From the NCBI GenBank assembly GCA_023213395.1, contig CM041465.1, forward strand, positions 23,622,001 through 23,686,000: a stretch of 64,000 nucleotides of DNA. The letters run 5' to 3'. Source of the stretch: Cycas panzhihuaensis. Its lineage: Eukaryota; Cycadophyta. A model generated the notes under the pieces. The model was not told where the DNA came from. It ran no database searches and worked only from the letters and a program-made list of their open reading frames with translations. Made by a program: the position numbers and the translations under genes. Of the stretch, positions 44,305-54,499 are shown piece after piece (the first letter of the stretch is position 1; each line of letters begins with the position of its first letter).

Positions 44305-44870
44305 CCCATGGATGACCTTACTCTGAGTAGATGGAGTGCTAGAAGAAGTGGAGGCAACGGGACCATGATGGTCATCGGGTTACCCATCTTCCTCATGAGA
44401 CTCTAAGAGAGAGTCAAAAGGGGGCTCCTCGAAAGGAGCGAAAGGCAGTTCTTCGAAGCCATCACCTGCGGGGGGTGATGAAGGGGAAGAATTGATGACG
44501 GATGAGTCAACATGAGTAATGACATACGACACATAGGAGTGGCTAATCTCACCATTGAGAGAGGTTCTAGATGGAGATCTAGAATGGGATGGGTGTGACC
44601 TACTAGTGTGGAGGAAAGAGATAGGATGGAGACAATCCTCACCCTCGTCATGCAACTCGTCGTCACTAAATAAGGTGAGGTACCTGTAGCTCCCAACGCC
44701 AATAGGAGTGAAATACATGAGACTAGGAAAAAAAGATGTGAGATCTTCTTCAGACAGATTGGGTATACCAATGGAGCAAGTCGAAGCATGAGTAGAAGGT
44801 CCTTGGCTTGCCTAATTAACAGGATAGGTTTATTTGGCAAGTGGGCATTCACAGGGAACAACCCTTATTC
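44305..44870 (-). pseudogene. pol: T3 Ser/Pro-rich linker between protease and RT
   Basis: Two overlapping open stretches on the minus strand. The in-frame one is rich in Ser, Pro, Asp and Glu, including SRSHPSHSRSPSR and acidic runs FEELPFAPFEEPPFD. It has no catalytic motif. T1 has a similar linker at 2529-3462. Probably unstructured polyprotein. Confidence 0.6.
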
Positions 44871-45446
44871 ATCCATCAGGATTAATTTAAGTTGTCCCTA
44901 GAGAGTCAAACACACAGCTCCCATCTGGTCAAGCCATGGTTAACCTAAGAGAAGGTTGTAGTTGACGTCGACATTGAGGACTATAACATCAGCGAGGACA
45001 GTCTTGCCCTCGAGGGTGAGCGGAATCGCAACAGATCCCAATGGGGTCTTCTTGCTACCATCATAACCTTGGCATCACCATGGAACAGGTTCTAAAGTAG
45101 AAATACCAGGCTCTTGCATGACATGCAAGGGCATAGCATTCACAGAAGAATCATTGTCAATAACAGTCCTTTGTAGGGTACAATCGGGTGTATCGATGGT
45201 AATAGTGAATGGGAAGTTCCACTAACATTCCCTTTCACATGCGAGAGGAAGGTCCTTAGGATCAAAATAAATAATGGGTTTACAACTTTGGGTGATGCTC
45301 AAAGCGTGGACAAGTACGTCATTTGATCCTAAAGCTTCCAAGAGGAGAGCCTGTTGCTTAGGAGAACTCCTCAAAACGTTCATCAAGGACATTCCTGCAG
45401 TAATGGTATGGAGCTCATCCACGATGGAGAAAGGCTTACCCTTCAT
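44871..45446 (-). pseudogene. pol: T3 aspartic protease
   Basis: After KGKPFSIVDELHTITAGMSL and LLLEALGSNDVLV (T1 equivalents are LKDGSFSLIEELKTILVGIS and LLFDVLGV), the core reads TVIDNDSSVNAMPLHVMQ. The catalytic aspartate is kept, but the D-T/S-G glycine is changed (D-N-D). A GYDGSKKTPLGSVAIPLTL segment and YNLLLG-PWLDQM (with a stop in place of arginine) close the domain. It is shorter than cellular pepsins, as expected for a dimeric retropepsin. Confidence 0.8.
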
Positions 45447-46070
45447 GGTAGGTTGGGTAAGCGCCCTTCAAAAATTGTAATGACTTAGGTGCACAGGAAT
45501 GGCCTTGGGGAAGAGAAGTACTTTTGGAGGAGGGTTCTCTGGAAGAGGATCAGAAGGAGTAGAGGAAGAAGCACCAGCTGCTTCTTTAGCGGCTTGCGAC
45601 TGGGTAAGGGCATACGAAGGAGTAGCCCCAACCATTTGGATCACCTTCTTCCCCTTGTTCTAGGGCTGCGAAGGTGATGGGGTGCAACAGTTAAGGGAAC
45701 AGGAGGAAGAGGACAAATCCCAGGCACCCTTCCCTTTATCGCGGGAAGGATGGGAATTTGGTGATCTTCCTCGGTTCCGGTTATTGTTGGATTGAGTGTT
45801 ACAATCGCATTCCCCATGTTTGGGGAATGGATCCTTATGGACTAGTTAGTCTAAATTAGGCCCTAAGGCCCATTTAGAGGAGGAGTCATGTCGAGGGGCA
45901 TCCTTAGGATGTTGGGCCCTGTAATGTGAGTCATCGTAGAAGCACTCCCTATGAATGGAGTACCACTTCTTCTCAAGTGAGGGATCTGTCTTCCTCATTT
46001 AAGAGGATTGGGCGTTTCCATTCCTAGGGAGGGAAGCTTAAGTTGCTTGTTGAATTTATTTGTTGGATGT
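45447..46070 (-). pseudogene. gag: T3 gag-protease linker
   Basis: Stop-interrupted, charged and proline-rich sequence. One segment has cysteines (GECDCNTQSNN), but there is no clear CCHC knuckle. It links the Gag domain to the protease. Confidence 0.5.
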
Positions 46071-47933
46071 TGGAGATGAAGGAGCTTGTAACTTGAGTTC
46101 CTTCATCGTACGTTCGAATGAACATATGGCAAATGTGATCGGATCTAAAGTCTTCTCAGTTTGATAAGAAGAGGATTTAGAAGATTATTGAGGTTTAGTA
46201 TCTTTGGTTGAAGGTGGTGCCTCACATCGCTATGAGGGCTTAAGAGGCTTCTTGAGTCCGGCCTAGATCTCAATAGCCTCAAGCGCTAAGCACTTGGCGA
46301 TCACAGAGTTGCATGTGATTGCCCCCATTTTGAGGACTTCCACATGTACTTCGAGATGAAGTACATTAACGAAAAGGTCTCTCTTCAACTCCTCGGGCAA
46401 CGTGGCCTTAGTGGAGTGAAGAAGATCATGGAATCATCGCATAAAGTCAGGATTCATCTCATCGTGACCTTGTTTGAGTGATAAGAGGGATTTCATTCTG
46501 CTCTCAAATGGATGAGCTATATCAAAGTAGTTGATGAATTCGTCCACCAATTGTTGGAATGAAAAGATAGAGTGGGCAAGGAGGCGATAAAACCACTTAA
46601 GGGCATCGCCTTATAAAGATCATAGAAATAATTTCATTAGGATATGGTTGTAAGCCCAGTAGTCTATACATGCCATAGAAAAACTACATACGTGTTCAAC
46701 TGGGTCTTGCGAAGAAGTTTCGTCAAATCTAGAAACTTCAGGAGGATGAGGCGGCAGATTAGTTCTTAGTGCCTCAATGGATAAAGGTGTTGACCTATAG
46801 TCCATGAAGGGATGCGCCCTTGCCTGGACCATAGGATCAATGAATGATGTAGTAGGTAATGAACAAGGAGTAGATGGAGGTGGCATACCCATCCCTCCTT
46901 GAGGAAATATCCCTTGTTCGAAGGGGGCTTAAAGATAAGTGCCTTGAAAAGGAGTCAGGTTCCCTTGCGAAGGCACGATAAAAGGGACTATGCTAGATGG
47001 TGGAAAAGGAGGGTGTAGAACCGAGTTTTGCCCATATGGGCCACCCGTAGGTGGGGCAATCCCATATGGGTGTAGCGGGTCTACCCCATAAGCTGGGAGG
47101 TGGCTCCCTTTACCCTGCCCCCAAGGTTGAGAAGTGTAACCCGAGGGGATGTAAAAGGAAGGGCCAACAGGTTGGTTTTGAGGATATGTGGGAGCGGGTC
47201 CCACATGACTAGTGGCTGAAGGGTTAGTAGGACCAACAGGCCTACTAGAGAAAGTATGCACCACATTAGGGGATGGAATATTAGTTTGGCTAGGAAAGGG
47301 TATGCTAACCCTCAACTGAGGGAAAGACATACCATAAGAAGGTCCCAAAGCACTAGGACCTCGGTGAGGGATAGAAGGCGCAACATGTATCCCCAAAACA
47401 ATAATAAGGATGGAATGGGATGAATGTGTATGCATGAAAGGATTGGTTATTACAGGAGGAGTAGATGAGGATGAAGAAAGCGAGGGAGGAGCAGATAAGG
47501 AAGAGGCTCCCCCACGACAGGCATCTTCAAACCATTTAGGACATGGTTGAAAATGAGCAGCGCGATGGCACTCGTTAAAAGCTTCAACCATGTCAGCGGG
47601 AGGGGTATCTATATGCTCGTAAGAGGTAGACGGGACCTCAAATAAAGTAGATCCCTCAGGACATTCCTCATAAGAATCATTGACTGAGTGGTAAATCTCA
47701 AGAGGAAAGGATCCTCCTACCGCATGAGTAGAAGGATGGGCGTCAAGCAGGTGATGTTGGTCACCTGGGTAGTAAATAGGATCATCACCCTCTTGGGTGG
47801 ATCCCGGAACAGAAGAGGGAAACTCATAAGTTCCCGAGGCTAAGGTGTGATAGGCCCAAACGGAAGTGTATCCTTCCATGGTCAAATTGAAATCTGATGA
47901 AGGAAGAGTATGATACCCGAGATCTTCTAACAA
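46071..47933 (-). pseudogene. gag: T3 Gag
   Basis: A methionine at 47933 starts 334 open codons to a single TAA at 46929-46931, after which the same frame stays open to about 46620. The first 300 residues are rich in Pro, Ser, Gly and His (for example GPTNPSATSHVGPAPTYPQN), with MEGYTSVWAYHTLASGTYEF near the start. A Retrotrans_gag domain follows: QDPVEHVCSFSMACIDY, LMKLFL, GDALKWFYRL, SFQQLVDEFINYF. T5 has the same N-terminus (from about 63707). A capsid role is expected from the family. It is the longest nearly intact frame in the window. Confidence 0.85.
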
Positions 47934-48120
47934 TGGATGTAAGCCATGTAAGTGACGAGAGAAGTGTCGTATACAAAGCTAACCAACACCTTAGAAGAAA
48001 GAAAGGGCAAGAAGGAGTGCACGTTGGGGGCTACCCAATGAAGGATATGAGGTGGGATGAATCATAAGAAAGTAGCAATACCAATAAAAAAGAGTGGAGA
48101 CTAGCTCCCTTACTGGCAGA
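47934..48120 (-). other. T3 leader between primer site and Gag
   Basis: Short leader. No motif seen. Confidence 0.6.
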
Positions 48121-48138
48121 TCCCTAGTATGGTTGCTA
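48121..48138 (-). promoter_or_regulatory. T3 primer binding site
   Basis: The minus strand reads TAGCAACCATACTAGGGA one base after the LTR. It aligns with TGGGGATCATACTGGGGA of T5 (63504). The likely ancestor is TGG-GA-CATACTGGGGA, of the form seen in Tat/Ogre-like elements. The tRNA was not identified. Confidence 0.65.
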
Positions 48139-48139
48139 G

Positions 48140-50876
48140 TAGATGCACGTCTACGGGATAGCTACCTAATTGAGTAGGAATAATAAGGGTGGTCAATGGT
48201 ACTATCGGGTGTGGATAAGAACCTACGAGGAAGGCAAATACCATGCAAGGTGCCTGGAGCGCGAGTTCATGACCTACGAATGGTACTTAGCTACCAAAAG
48301 GTGGTTCCCCACTTCCACTAGGAAAAGAGGAGGCAGAAGAGTAGCCGGGATAGATCTTGAAGAAGGGTTCTCCCACCCTTGGATCGCTGGAAGGGAAGGG
48401 AGAGAAACCCTCAAGGGTTCCCCGTAGTAGAGGGAAACGAGTAGGTGAATAACCTATGGTCAAGGCTCCCTTGGTTGCTCAGATGAGTGGAGGAAACCAA
48501 GGGGAAATGTGAAGAGTAATCAAAGGGGTGAGGGTGCCAAAGGCACACTAACAAATGGAGTAGAACGAATGCAAGCTAAGATGGCAAGGGAAAAGCCTAC
48601 AAACTAAAAGGAAAAGGTTACAAACTAAAGGGAAAAGGTCAGGAGGAAGGTCTTCCTAAAACCTTTTCCTACAATAGGTGCAATGCACAAAAATGCTAAA
48701 CCGAATGTGAAACAAAAGAAGACACAATTTCCTTTTTTCCTTTCAAGTGGTCTAATTACTACCATACAAAAATCTTCTAAAGGAAAGAAAATAAAGTGAA
48801 GCAAAGGCACATACCTAGAATGGAGACATGATTGAAGCAGTGGTGTTCCCATAAGGAGTCCAAGATCGCTTCATAAAGCACGACGAACAAGAAGGGTGAT
48901 GGTAGGATGAAGCATGGGGCTTCATTACCTTCCCCAAAAGCGACACAAGAGTGCCAAGAAAGGGAAAAAAGGAAAGTAATAGCAGCAAATGAAGTGCTAC
49001 AATAAATATGAGTACATACACTTACCCGAGAGAGAGGAAAAGGGATGAATCCTTTGCGTCCTCCATGTACCTATAAGTAAGTAAGAATATCCCTTTCTAA
49101 AGAAAGGGTGTTAGCAATACAAAGTGGAATCCCAACAACACATGTATGTATGTACCAAACATAAGCTTCTATACATATATGTTAGCATTCATGAGCCACA
49201 AGATTGCAATGATAAACTATGATGAAAACTATCCAAATGAATGGTGGGTAAGTCGGTAAGCCTCAGAGTGGCCCACCTCCTGCAAAGAGCAACCTGACCT
49301 TCCCTAAAAAATCCACAAGGCAGCGAGGATAGGGCTGTACAAAGGGCTATAAATGGAGACAACAAAGGTACCAGGAAGCTCAAAGAGATCCTCAACAAAC
49401 TAGAGTTCTATACGAAGTAAACCAGGTTGCTAAGAACAAGGTTGAGCTAGGGACAAGTAGCCAGGGCTTATGCATTGCCCAGGTAAGAGATATAGGCCTA
49501 CAAACCAACATTACAACAGGTGCAAACGCTGATTTCAATGGCTAGAAATAGGCTCTTAACCCTTAGCCCCACCCCAGGAGTAGTAGAGAGACAAAGAGGA
49601 AGGTTTGGAGGGTAGGAGTCTCTTTGGGAGCATGAGGGTGGTGCAGACTCCACCTAGCTCTATCCCAAACCTTATGCAACCCTCTTTGGCTACTGTCCTA
49701 GGTGTGAAACATAGGAAAAGAAGCCTAAACAGTAGGGAAAATAGTCCAAGACAAAGGCAAGAAGTAACCTCCAAAAGCAAGATAAGACAAGCTAGAAATA
49801 ACCATGCAAAACTGAGCATAAACTGGGCAAGGAAAGACCTTAGACTAATAAATACCTTTAGAGAAGATGGGAGCCATTTGCCTTTGTCAAAACCTACTGA
49901 GAAGAGGCTGAGAAATCTGAAGAAAAGCTGTGGAGTAGTAGGTGTGGAGTCCCTGCTAAGGTGGCTAAAGGAAAATCCTGCACTTGAGGCTACTTGATGG
50001 CTGCCCAGGTAAAGAATTCCTGGAAACTCTTCAAATAGGCCCTCTCCAAGTTGTGCAAGGGGCTGGGAAGATGTCACAACTAAACCAAAGGAGAGCTGAG
50101 CACTGGAGAGTGGTTGCAAGTCCTAGAACAGTAGTGGAATAGCAAGAGATAGCAGACAACAGGGCATTTTTCCTTGTGATCCTTATGAAAAGAGCCAGAA
50201 AGATCCCTGAAATGAGTTGGGTAAGACTTAAATACCTAGCCCCAACCCTAATCGAGCGATTAGGGTGTAGCTGGTGGTGGGTTGAGTCACGAGACATGTG
50301 GCAATTCTATAATAAATGTGAGAATTAACTATGACAGTTTTTAAAAATAAGTCATGATAGTCACACCATGATAAACTTCGCAGTACCGCGGTAAACTTCA
50401 TGGTACCACAAAATCTGCTGCGATGTGGGACCAGAGGCTAAAACTGGCCTAAAAAACCAGCCTGGGGTATGGACCAGTGACCAAGGAGGCCGATAGGAGG
50501 CAGGCCCACCTACCTAGAGGCAGACAAGCAGACAAATGAGCCACAGGAAGTAACAATGGGACTTAAGGGTGTAACAAGTCAACCAAATGATGATGGATCA
50601 TCACACAAGTGAGGATGACATGAACCAAATGGATCTTAAGGTGAGTAGGGCAGAATGCAGGAAGTGATGCAGCCACCGGGGTGTCACACTCACTAGGAAT
50701 GTGCCCCCGCTATAGTCGTCATAGGCTAGATAGGTGTAGATGACAACAAGACCATCTACGAAATCATAGCATGCAAGCATATACTCATCATGAAAGAAAA
50801 CAACAATAAGGTGAGAAGCATACATGCACTTACCTGAATCGATCACTCCGTATCCAGTCTTGGAAGCTGGGAAACA
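48140..50876 (-). repeat. T3 5' LTR, 2,737 bp
   Basis: Plus-strand start TAGATGCACG (TGGATGCGC in the other copy) and end GCTGGGAAACA, followed by CAAGG. It contains a 187-codon open stretch on the minus strand (49556-50119) that is broken in the other LTR and is probably incidental. GGTACC/TAAACTTC repeats lie at 50364-50427. Confidence 0.93.
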
Positions 50877-50881
50877 CAAGG

Positions 50882-52320
50882 CTATTTGGATTAGTGCATA
50901 TGGATTTAGAGCTATAGAGGCTGTAGATTATACGTAGACCTGGGATGCATTGGGTAAGCATAACTTCTTGTACTCTGCCTAATGTACCACATTAGAAGAA
51001 TTTGATGGTCTCAATGGATAGGATTCCATTTTAACTTTGAGATCTGTAATATTATTTTATGTTTTTGCATCAGCTTCAAGAGACTCTAACGCGACTCCAT
51101 TCCCTCGCTCGCGCATATTTGGTCATGATTGACACCATTAGTAGGCAACTCTATTAGAGATAGAGTAGTGCTTTTAGGGGTTCAGGGACTGATTCTAGCT
51201 TGCCTGTGACACATGTTGGTCGGTTCACACCCATTTCCAAAGTTTTCCTATACTAAGCCTCCCTTATATCCTTTGCCCTCTACTCTTTAACAAGGAACTG
51301 ATTCCTTGGGAATCCTAACAATGATCTCCTGCAAGAGCTTAACAGCTTAGCATAGGTAATTTGTTGCATGTATATCATGGTTCCATCTGATAACATCTTC
51401 TCTACATGTGGTTCACACACATCTTAAAGAATAATATTTATATCAGTAAAACTTGTAATAGAGAGGTAGCGATGGTGAGTGATTTGTCTATAGCCATAGA
51501 TGCATTAGTAGAGTACTGCCATTGAAACTCACTACCTATTCCAATTCATCTTCACATACATCTGGCCAAGAATAATAGAACCTTGATGCAGATAGGATTC
51601 GGCCTCAGGACCATTACTAGCAGCAGTTAACGTCTATTCATTCTCTCACCCAGAAGTTAATCATTGGTCATCTGTGGTTGGTCCAGAATGACATTTGATA
51701 TCAAGATCTCTATTTTGACAAGGGAAATCTAGCTGATTGAATTCTAGAAGAGTGTGTTTTCATGGTAGATTACAGACCCAAGTGAGTACAGTTGAATGAG
51801 ATTGTAAGATGGGCTTAGTTATTTAGATAGAACTAGAAGAATAGATGCCTCTGAGTTGGAATTGCCAGGACCAAAGTGGAGTTTGTTGATTGTAAGGCAA
51901 CTAACAACTGGCAAGAGACATTCCAGTGAAGTCAGATTGGGCAATTTAAAGAAACTTCAGTGGCTGAACTGAATTGTTCCCTAAAAGTAAGGTGATAAAA
52001 TCCTCACTCCTGAATAATTTTTGTGGACTTTTAGTCTAAAGCTAATGCAGTTCCCAATGAACATTTCTCATCATATTTAATTAATGATTTCAAGTACACA
52101 GTAAGTAGTTTGATTGTAAGGTTATCAAATGGGTTATATTCCTCTTCTATTAACAGAAGACAACTATTTATAATGGTTAGAAAACATGAAGTCCTAGCTC
52201 ATCTCCCTTAGCTTATGGGAGATTGTTTTAGAAGGATACAATGGTGCTTCACTAGAACTAGAACAAAATGATACATCTGCTTTTTAAAGGATTTATATCA
52301 TGTCCACTCAAGGAGGCTAC
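50882..52320. other. C3 interior, right of T3
   Basis: Continues C3 after the T3 duplication. No coding motif was recognised. It ends where Gag-like codons begin. Confidence 0.55.
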
Positions 52321-53421
52321 ATAAAATTCAGTGATATTTTTTACCTCACCCAAAATACTACTTATAGGGCACATAAAACATGGAACTTCATAAAAGAGAA
52401 ATTTGACTCCAAGAGGACAAACCAATAACCAATGAACGAAGGCAAAGACATAAAAAATGCAGCTAGTCTAAAGGAAGAAGTGCAGGTTACACACAGTAAC
52501 CTGACAAAGAATTAGAAAAAGAAATTGAAAAGGAAAATAAGAAAGAATAATGCATGTAATCAGGTCAGTTTCCATGGTGGTGAAAAGGTATGTAAACTTA
52601 TGTCTAAAAATACATTCTCTATTAATGAAGAAATAAATGAATATAATTGTTGTGGCAAAGCAATCTTTGCAAATGAACTAAAGGATGAGAAGAGAATTAT
52701 CCCATCAAACATCTTAAGAGGAAATATTGAAAGGATGGACATTGAAAATTCTAAAATTGATCTTTTACAGGTGGTTTAATATGGAAACTCTACTAACTTA
52801 GTGGAAAGTGTGGATTATCTCACTTTAATCTATATTGATAAATCTGTTGCTAGGTTCCAAACAATGTTAGGTTACATTGTTATATGCATATGCACAATAC
52901 TTTGTATGACCAAATTTAAAATGGTAGTTTTTTCTATGCTTGTCTTTGAAAGAATCCAAATAGTAGGAGCATATCCTACAACAACTCTAAAAAGCTCTTC
53001 TAAGAAAGGAAAGATCATAGGAAAGATACTATGTGGTCAAAACCTTGGCTGCCAAGATCATAGCATATTTTGTATAGGCTACTTGATCATACGATTCAAT
53101 CACATTAAAGTAATATTTCATCTTTGTATAATCACAATAAGAAAGTATAGACATATAGTCATCATGAAAATACTCATTATACTTGGATTAAGGAATTTCT
53201 TGAGTGATATAGAAAACATAGGGCATCTTGTTATAGGTAACTATAATGAAGTAATTGAAACTCATCTCAATGAATTCATTACTTTAGGGGAGGATGATAT
53301 TATCTCACCACTTGATGACTTATCATCATATTTGGATATTAATGGTATTGTCAACTTATCTCTAATTGTTGATATTTATTTGTTTGATCACTCACATATC
53401 GAAGAAAGTGGAAGCAAATAG
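52321..53421 (+). pseudogene. gag: C3 Gag-like coding region
   Basis: The block FSDIFYLTQNTTYRAHKTWN followed by FIKEKFDSKRTNQ resembles the copia Gag 'taKeaWd.LkekFe' segment. From 52525 one frame runs to 53421 with a single TAA (52777-52779), giving about 300 codons. It includes SINEEINEYNCCGKAIFANE and a 206-codon open stretch rich in Ile, Leu and Cys. I do not recognise this C-terminal half. Its position matches the acidic half of C2 Gag. It has no zinc knuckle. Confidence 0.5.
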
Positions 53422-53826
53422 ACAATAACCAGAATTTTGATAGAAGACATATAGCCTGAAGACACCTTTGATAAGTACATGCAGAAACACCTGACAGGTC
53501 CTCACTAAGCGCAAGTCAGCTCAAGCTTGATCTACTACATGTCTTGTGTAATAAAAGGATCTCAATTGCACATGGAAACAAATAATACAAAGTTTAAGAA
53601 CCGACACTCTAAAGGACTACTCCAAAGGCGATATTATAGAATTAAAGACCAAGATCAAGTCCAAGACATTGTATTCAAAAGTTTTCTAAGATCAAGATGA
53701 TGTAAATTCAAAGAAGTAAAGTACACGTTGATCAAATAGGAGTCCATGTTTAATGTCCTAAGTCCATTGTCAAGTGCCATGCTAGTCTTTAGTATTCAGT
53801 CACTTTTTGTAGTCTTGACATTAAAC
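53422..53826 (+). pseudogene. pol: C3 pol C-terminal remnant
   Basis: At about 53630-53710 the plus strand reads RRYYRIKDQDQVQDIVFKSF, then LRSR. This is a single copy of the unit triplicated in C2 and resembles the end of copia RNase H (TEDQVADIFTKSL). No RT or integrase motif lies upstream. Confidence 0.6.
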
Positions 53827-53838
53827 ATTAAGGGGAGG
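53827..53838 (+). promoter_or_regulatory. C3 polypurine tract
   Basis: ATTAAGGGGAGG lies directly before the 3' LTR. Confidence 0.8.
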
Positions 53839-54219
53839 TGTTAGAGTATAATGTTTAATGTGTGTATGGTTAAGTAAGGTGTGTCCTAGGATTAATAGTC
53901 ATAGTCCTAAGTCTTAGAGTCAAAGAGATATAATATTGTGTGAGAAGATAGAAGCCTATTGGTCAAGTTAGTTGGTGTAATGTCATTGGTTAGGATAAAG
54001 GTATTTGTCCCACATGCATTACTTGTCTTGTATGTCCTCCCACCTCTTTTGTATATAAAGGTGGTTGAGGAAGTATATGTTATCAAGTCATCATGGAGAC
54101 TCATGTTGAGTCTATGATGTATTAGTATTATGCTTATGTTAATTGAATGCAAGTTATGCTTCAGTTATCAATCTTGTGGTGTATTTAGAGTTGGATGCTT
54201 TCCATGTTAAAATTTAATA
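53839..54219 (+). repeat. C3 3' LTR, 381 bp
   Basis: TGTTAGAGTATAATG...AATTTAATA (CA decayed to TA), followed by the GAGAG duplication. Confidence 0.92.
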
Positions 54220-54224
54220 GAGAG

Positions 54225-54288
54225 CATTTTGTTATGACCTTGATGACCTTATTGGGGGACAAGGATGATGTCCTTGGTGACTCCTACA
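54225..54288 (-). pseudogene. pol: T2 pol leader island, 64 bp
   Basis: It matches T3 around 44045-44105 (segment coding for MGASQDIVLAPGKI, upstream of RT). It is squeezed between the C3 right target duplication and S2. Confidence 0.65.
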
Positions 54289-54499
54289 TGTTGAGAAAAC
54301 TCAGTTCTAAATAAACAAAACTAGCCACCAAGATCTACCTATTTTCCAACAAGAACAAGGATATGAAACTGTAATAAATGCAAGTACATAAACTAGAGAT
54401 CATTCAATATACATAAAAATATATATACATTACTAAGTACACCAAATATAACATGGTAAAACCTTAGTTGAGTGTTAGGAAAACATCCACATAGGAAGG
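54289..54499. repeat. S2: LTR fragment of the S1 family
   Basis: It starts TGTTGAGAA and contains GCCACCAAGATCTA, ACTAGAGAT and CATCCACATAGGAA, all shared in order with S1 (9351-9560). It is cut off after about 211 bases by T4. The rest should lie beyond T4, outside the window. Confidence 0.8.

Larger units (their letters stand above)
33993..50876 (-). mobile_element. T3: nearly complete Tat-type Ty3/gypsy element, 16.9 kb, minus strand
   Basis: Two LTRs (33993-36735, 2,743 bp; 48140-50876, 2,737 bp) and a perfect CAAGG duplication (33988-33992 and 50877-50881) define it. In element direction it reads primer site, Gag, protease, RT, RNase H, integrase, an opposite-strand PMD gene, a second RNase H and a polypurine tract. 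All domains are present but carry stops, mostly explicable by transitions. It lies inside C3. Long LTRs, extra RNase H and antisense extra gene place it in the Tat lineage. Confidence 0.95.
32326..54219 (+). mobile_element. C3: copia-like element split by T3
   Basis: LTRs at 32326-32709 (384 bp) and 53839-54219 (381 bp) share about 94% identity by eye. A perfect GAGAG TSD lies at 32321-32325 and 54220-54224. A tRNA-iMet primer site (32710) and a polypurine tract (before 53839) have correct positions. Without T3 the element is about 5 kb. It has a Gag-like region and a pol C-terminal remnant but no RT or integrase that I can see, as in C2. It is inserted in the T2 RT leader region. Confidence 0.92.
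23953..54288 (-). mobile_element. T2: decayed Tat-type element, minus strand, host of K1, C3 and S2
   Basis: Pieces at 23953-24378, 28634-32325 and 54225-54288 form one minus-strand element homologous to T3. From right to left they carry the pol leader, RT, RNase H, integrase, then a spacer and the tail of the opposite-strand gene. K1 and C3 interrupt it with target-site duplications, and S2 caps the last 64-bp piece. Gag, protease and the 5' LTR should lie to the right beyond T4/T5, outside the window. The PMD core, second RNase H and 3' LTR should lie left of T1, so T1 probably inserted in T2. It is more decayed than T3. Confidence 0.75.

Noticed and set aside
49556-50119. 187-codon open stretch on the minus strand of the T3 5' LTR
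   Set aside because: The same region of the other T3 LTR is broken, the T5 LTR has only a shorter different stretch, and the composition follows the CT-rich LTR. It is probably chance.
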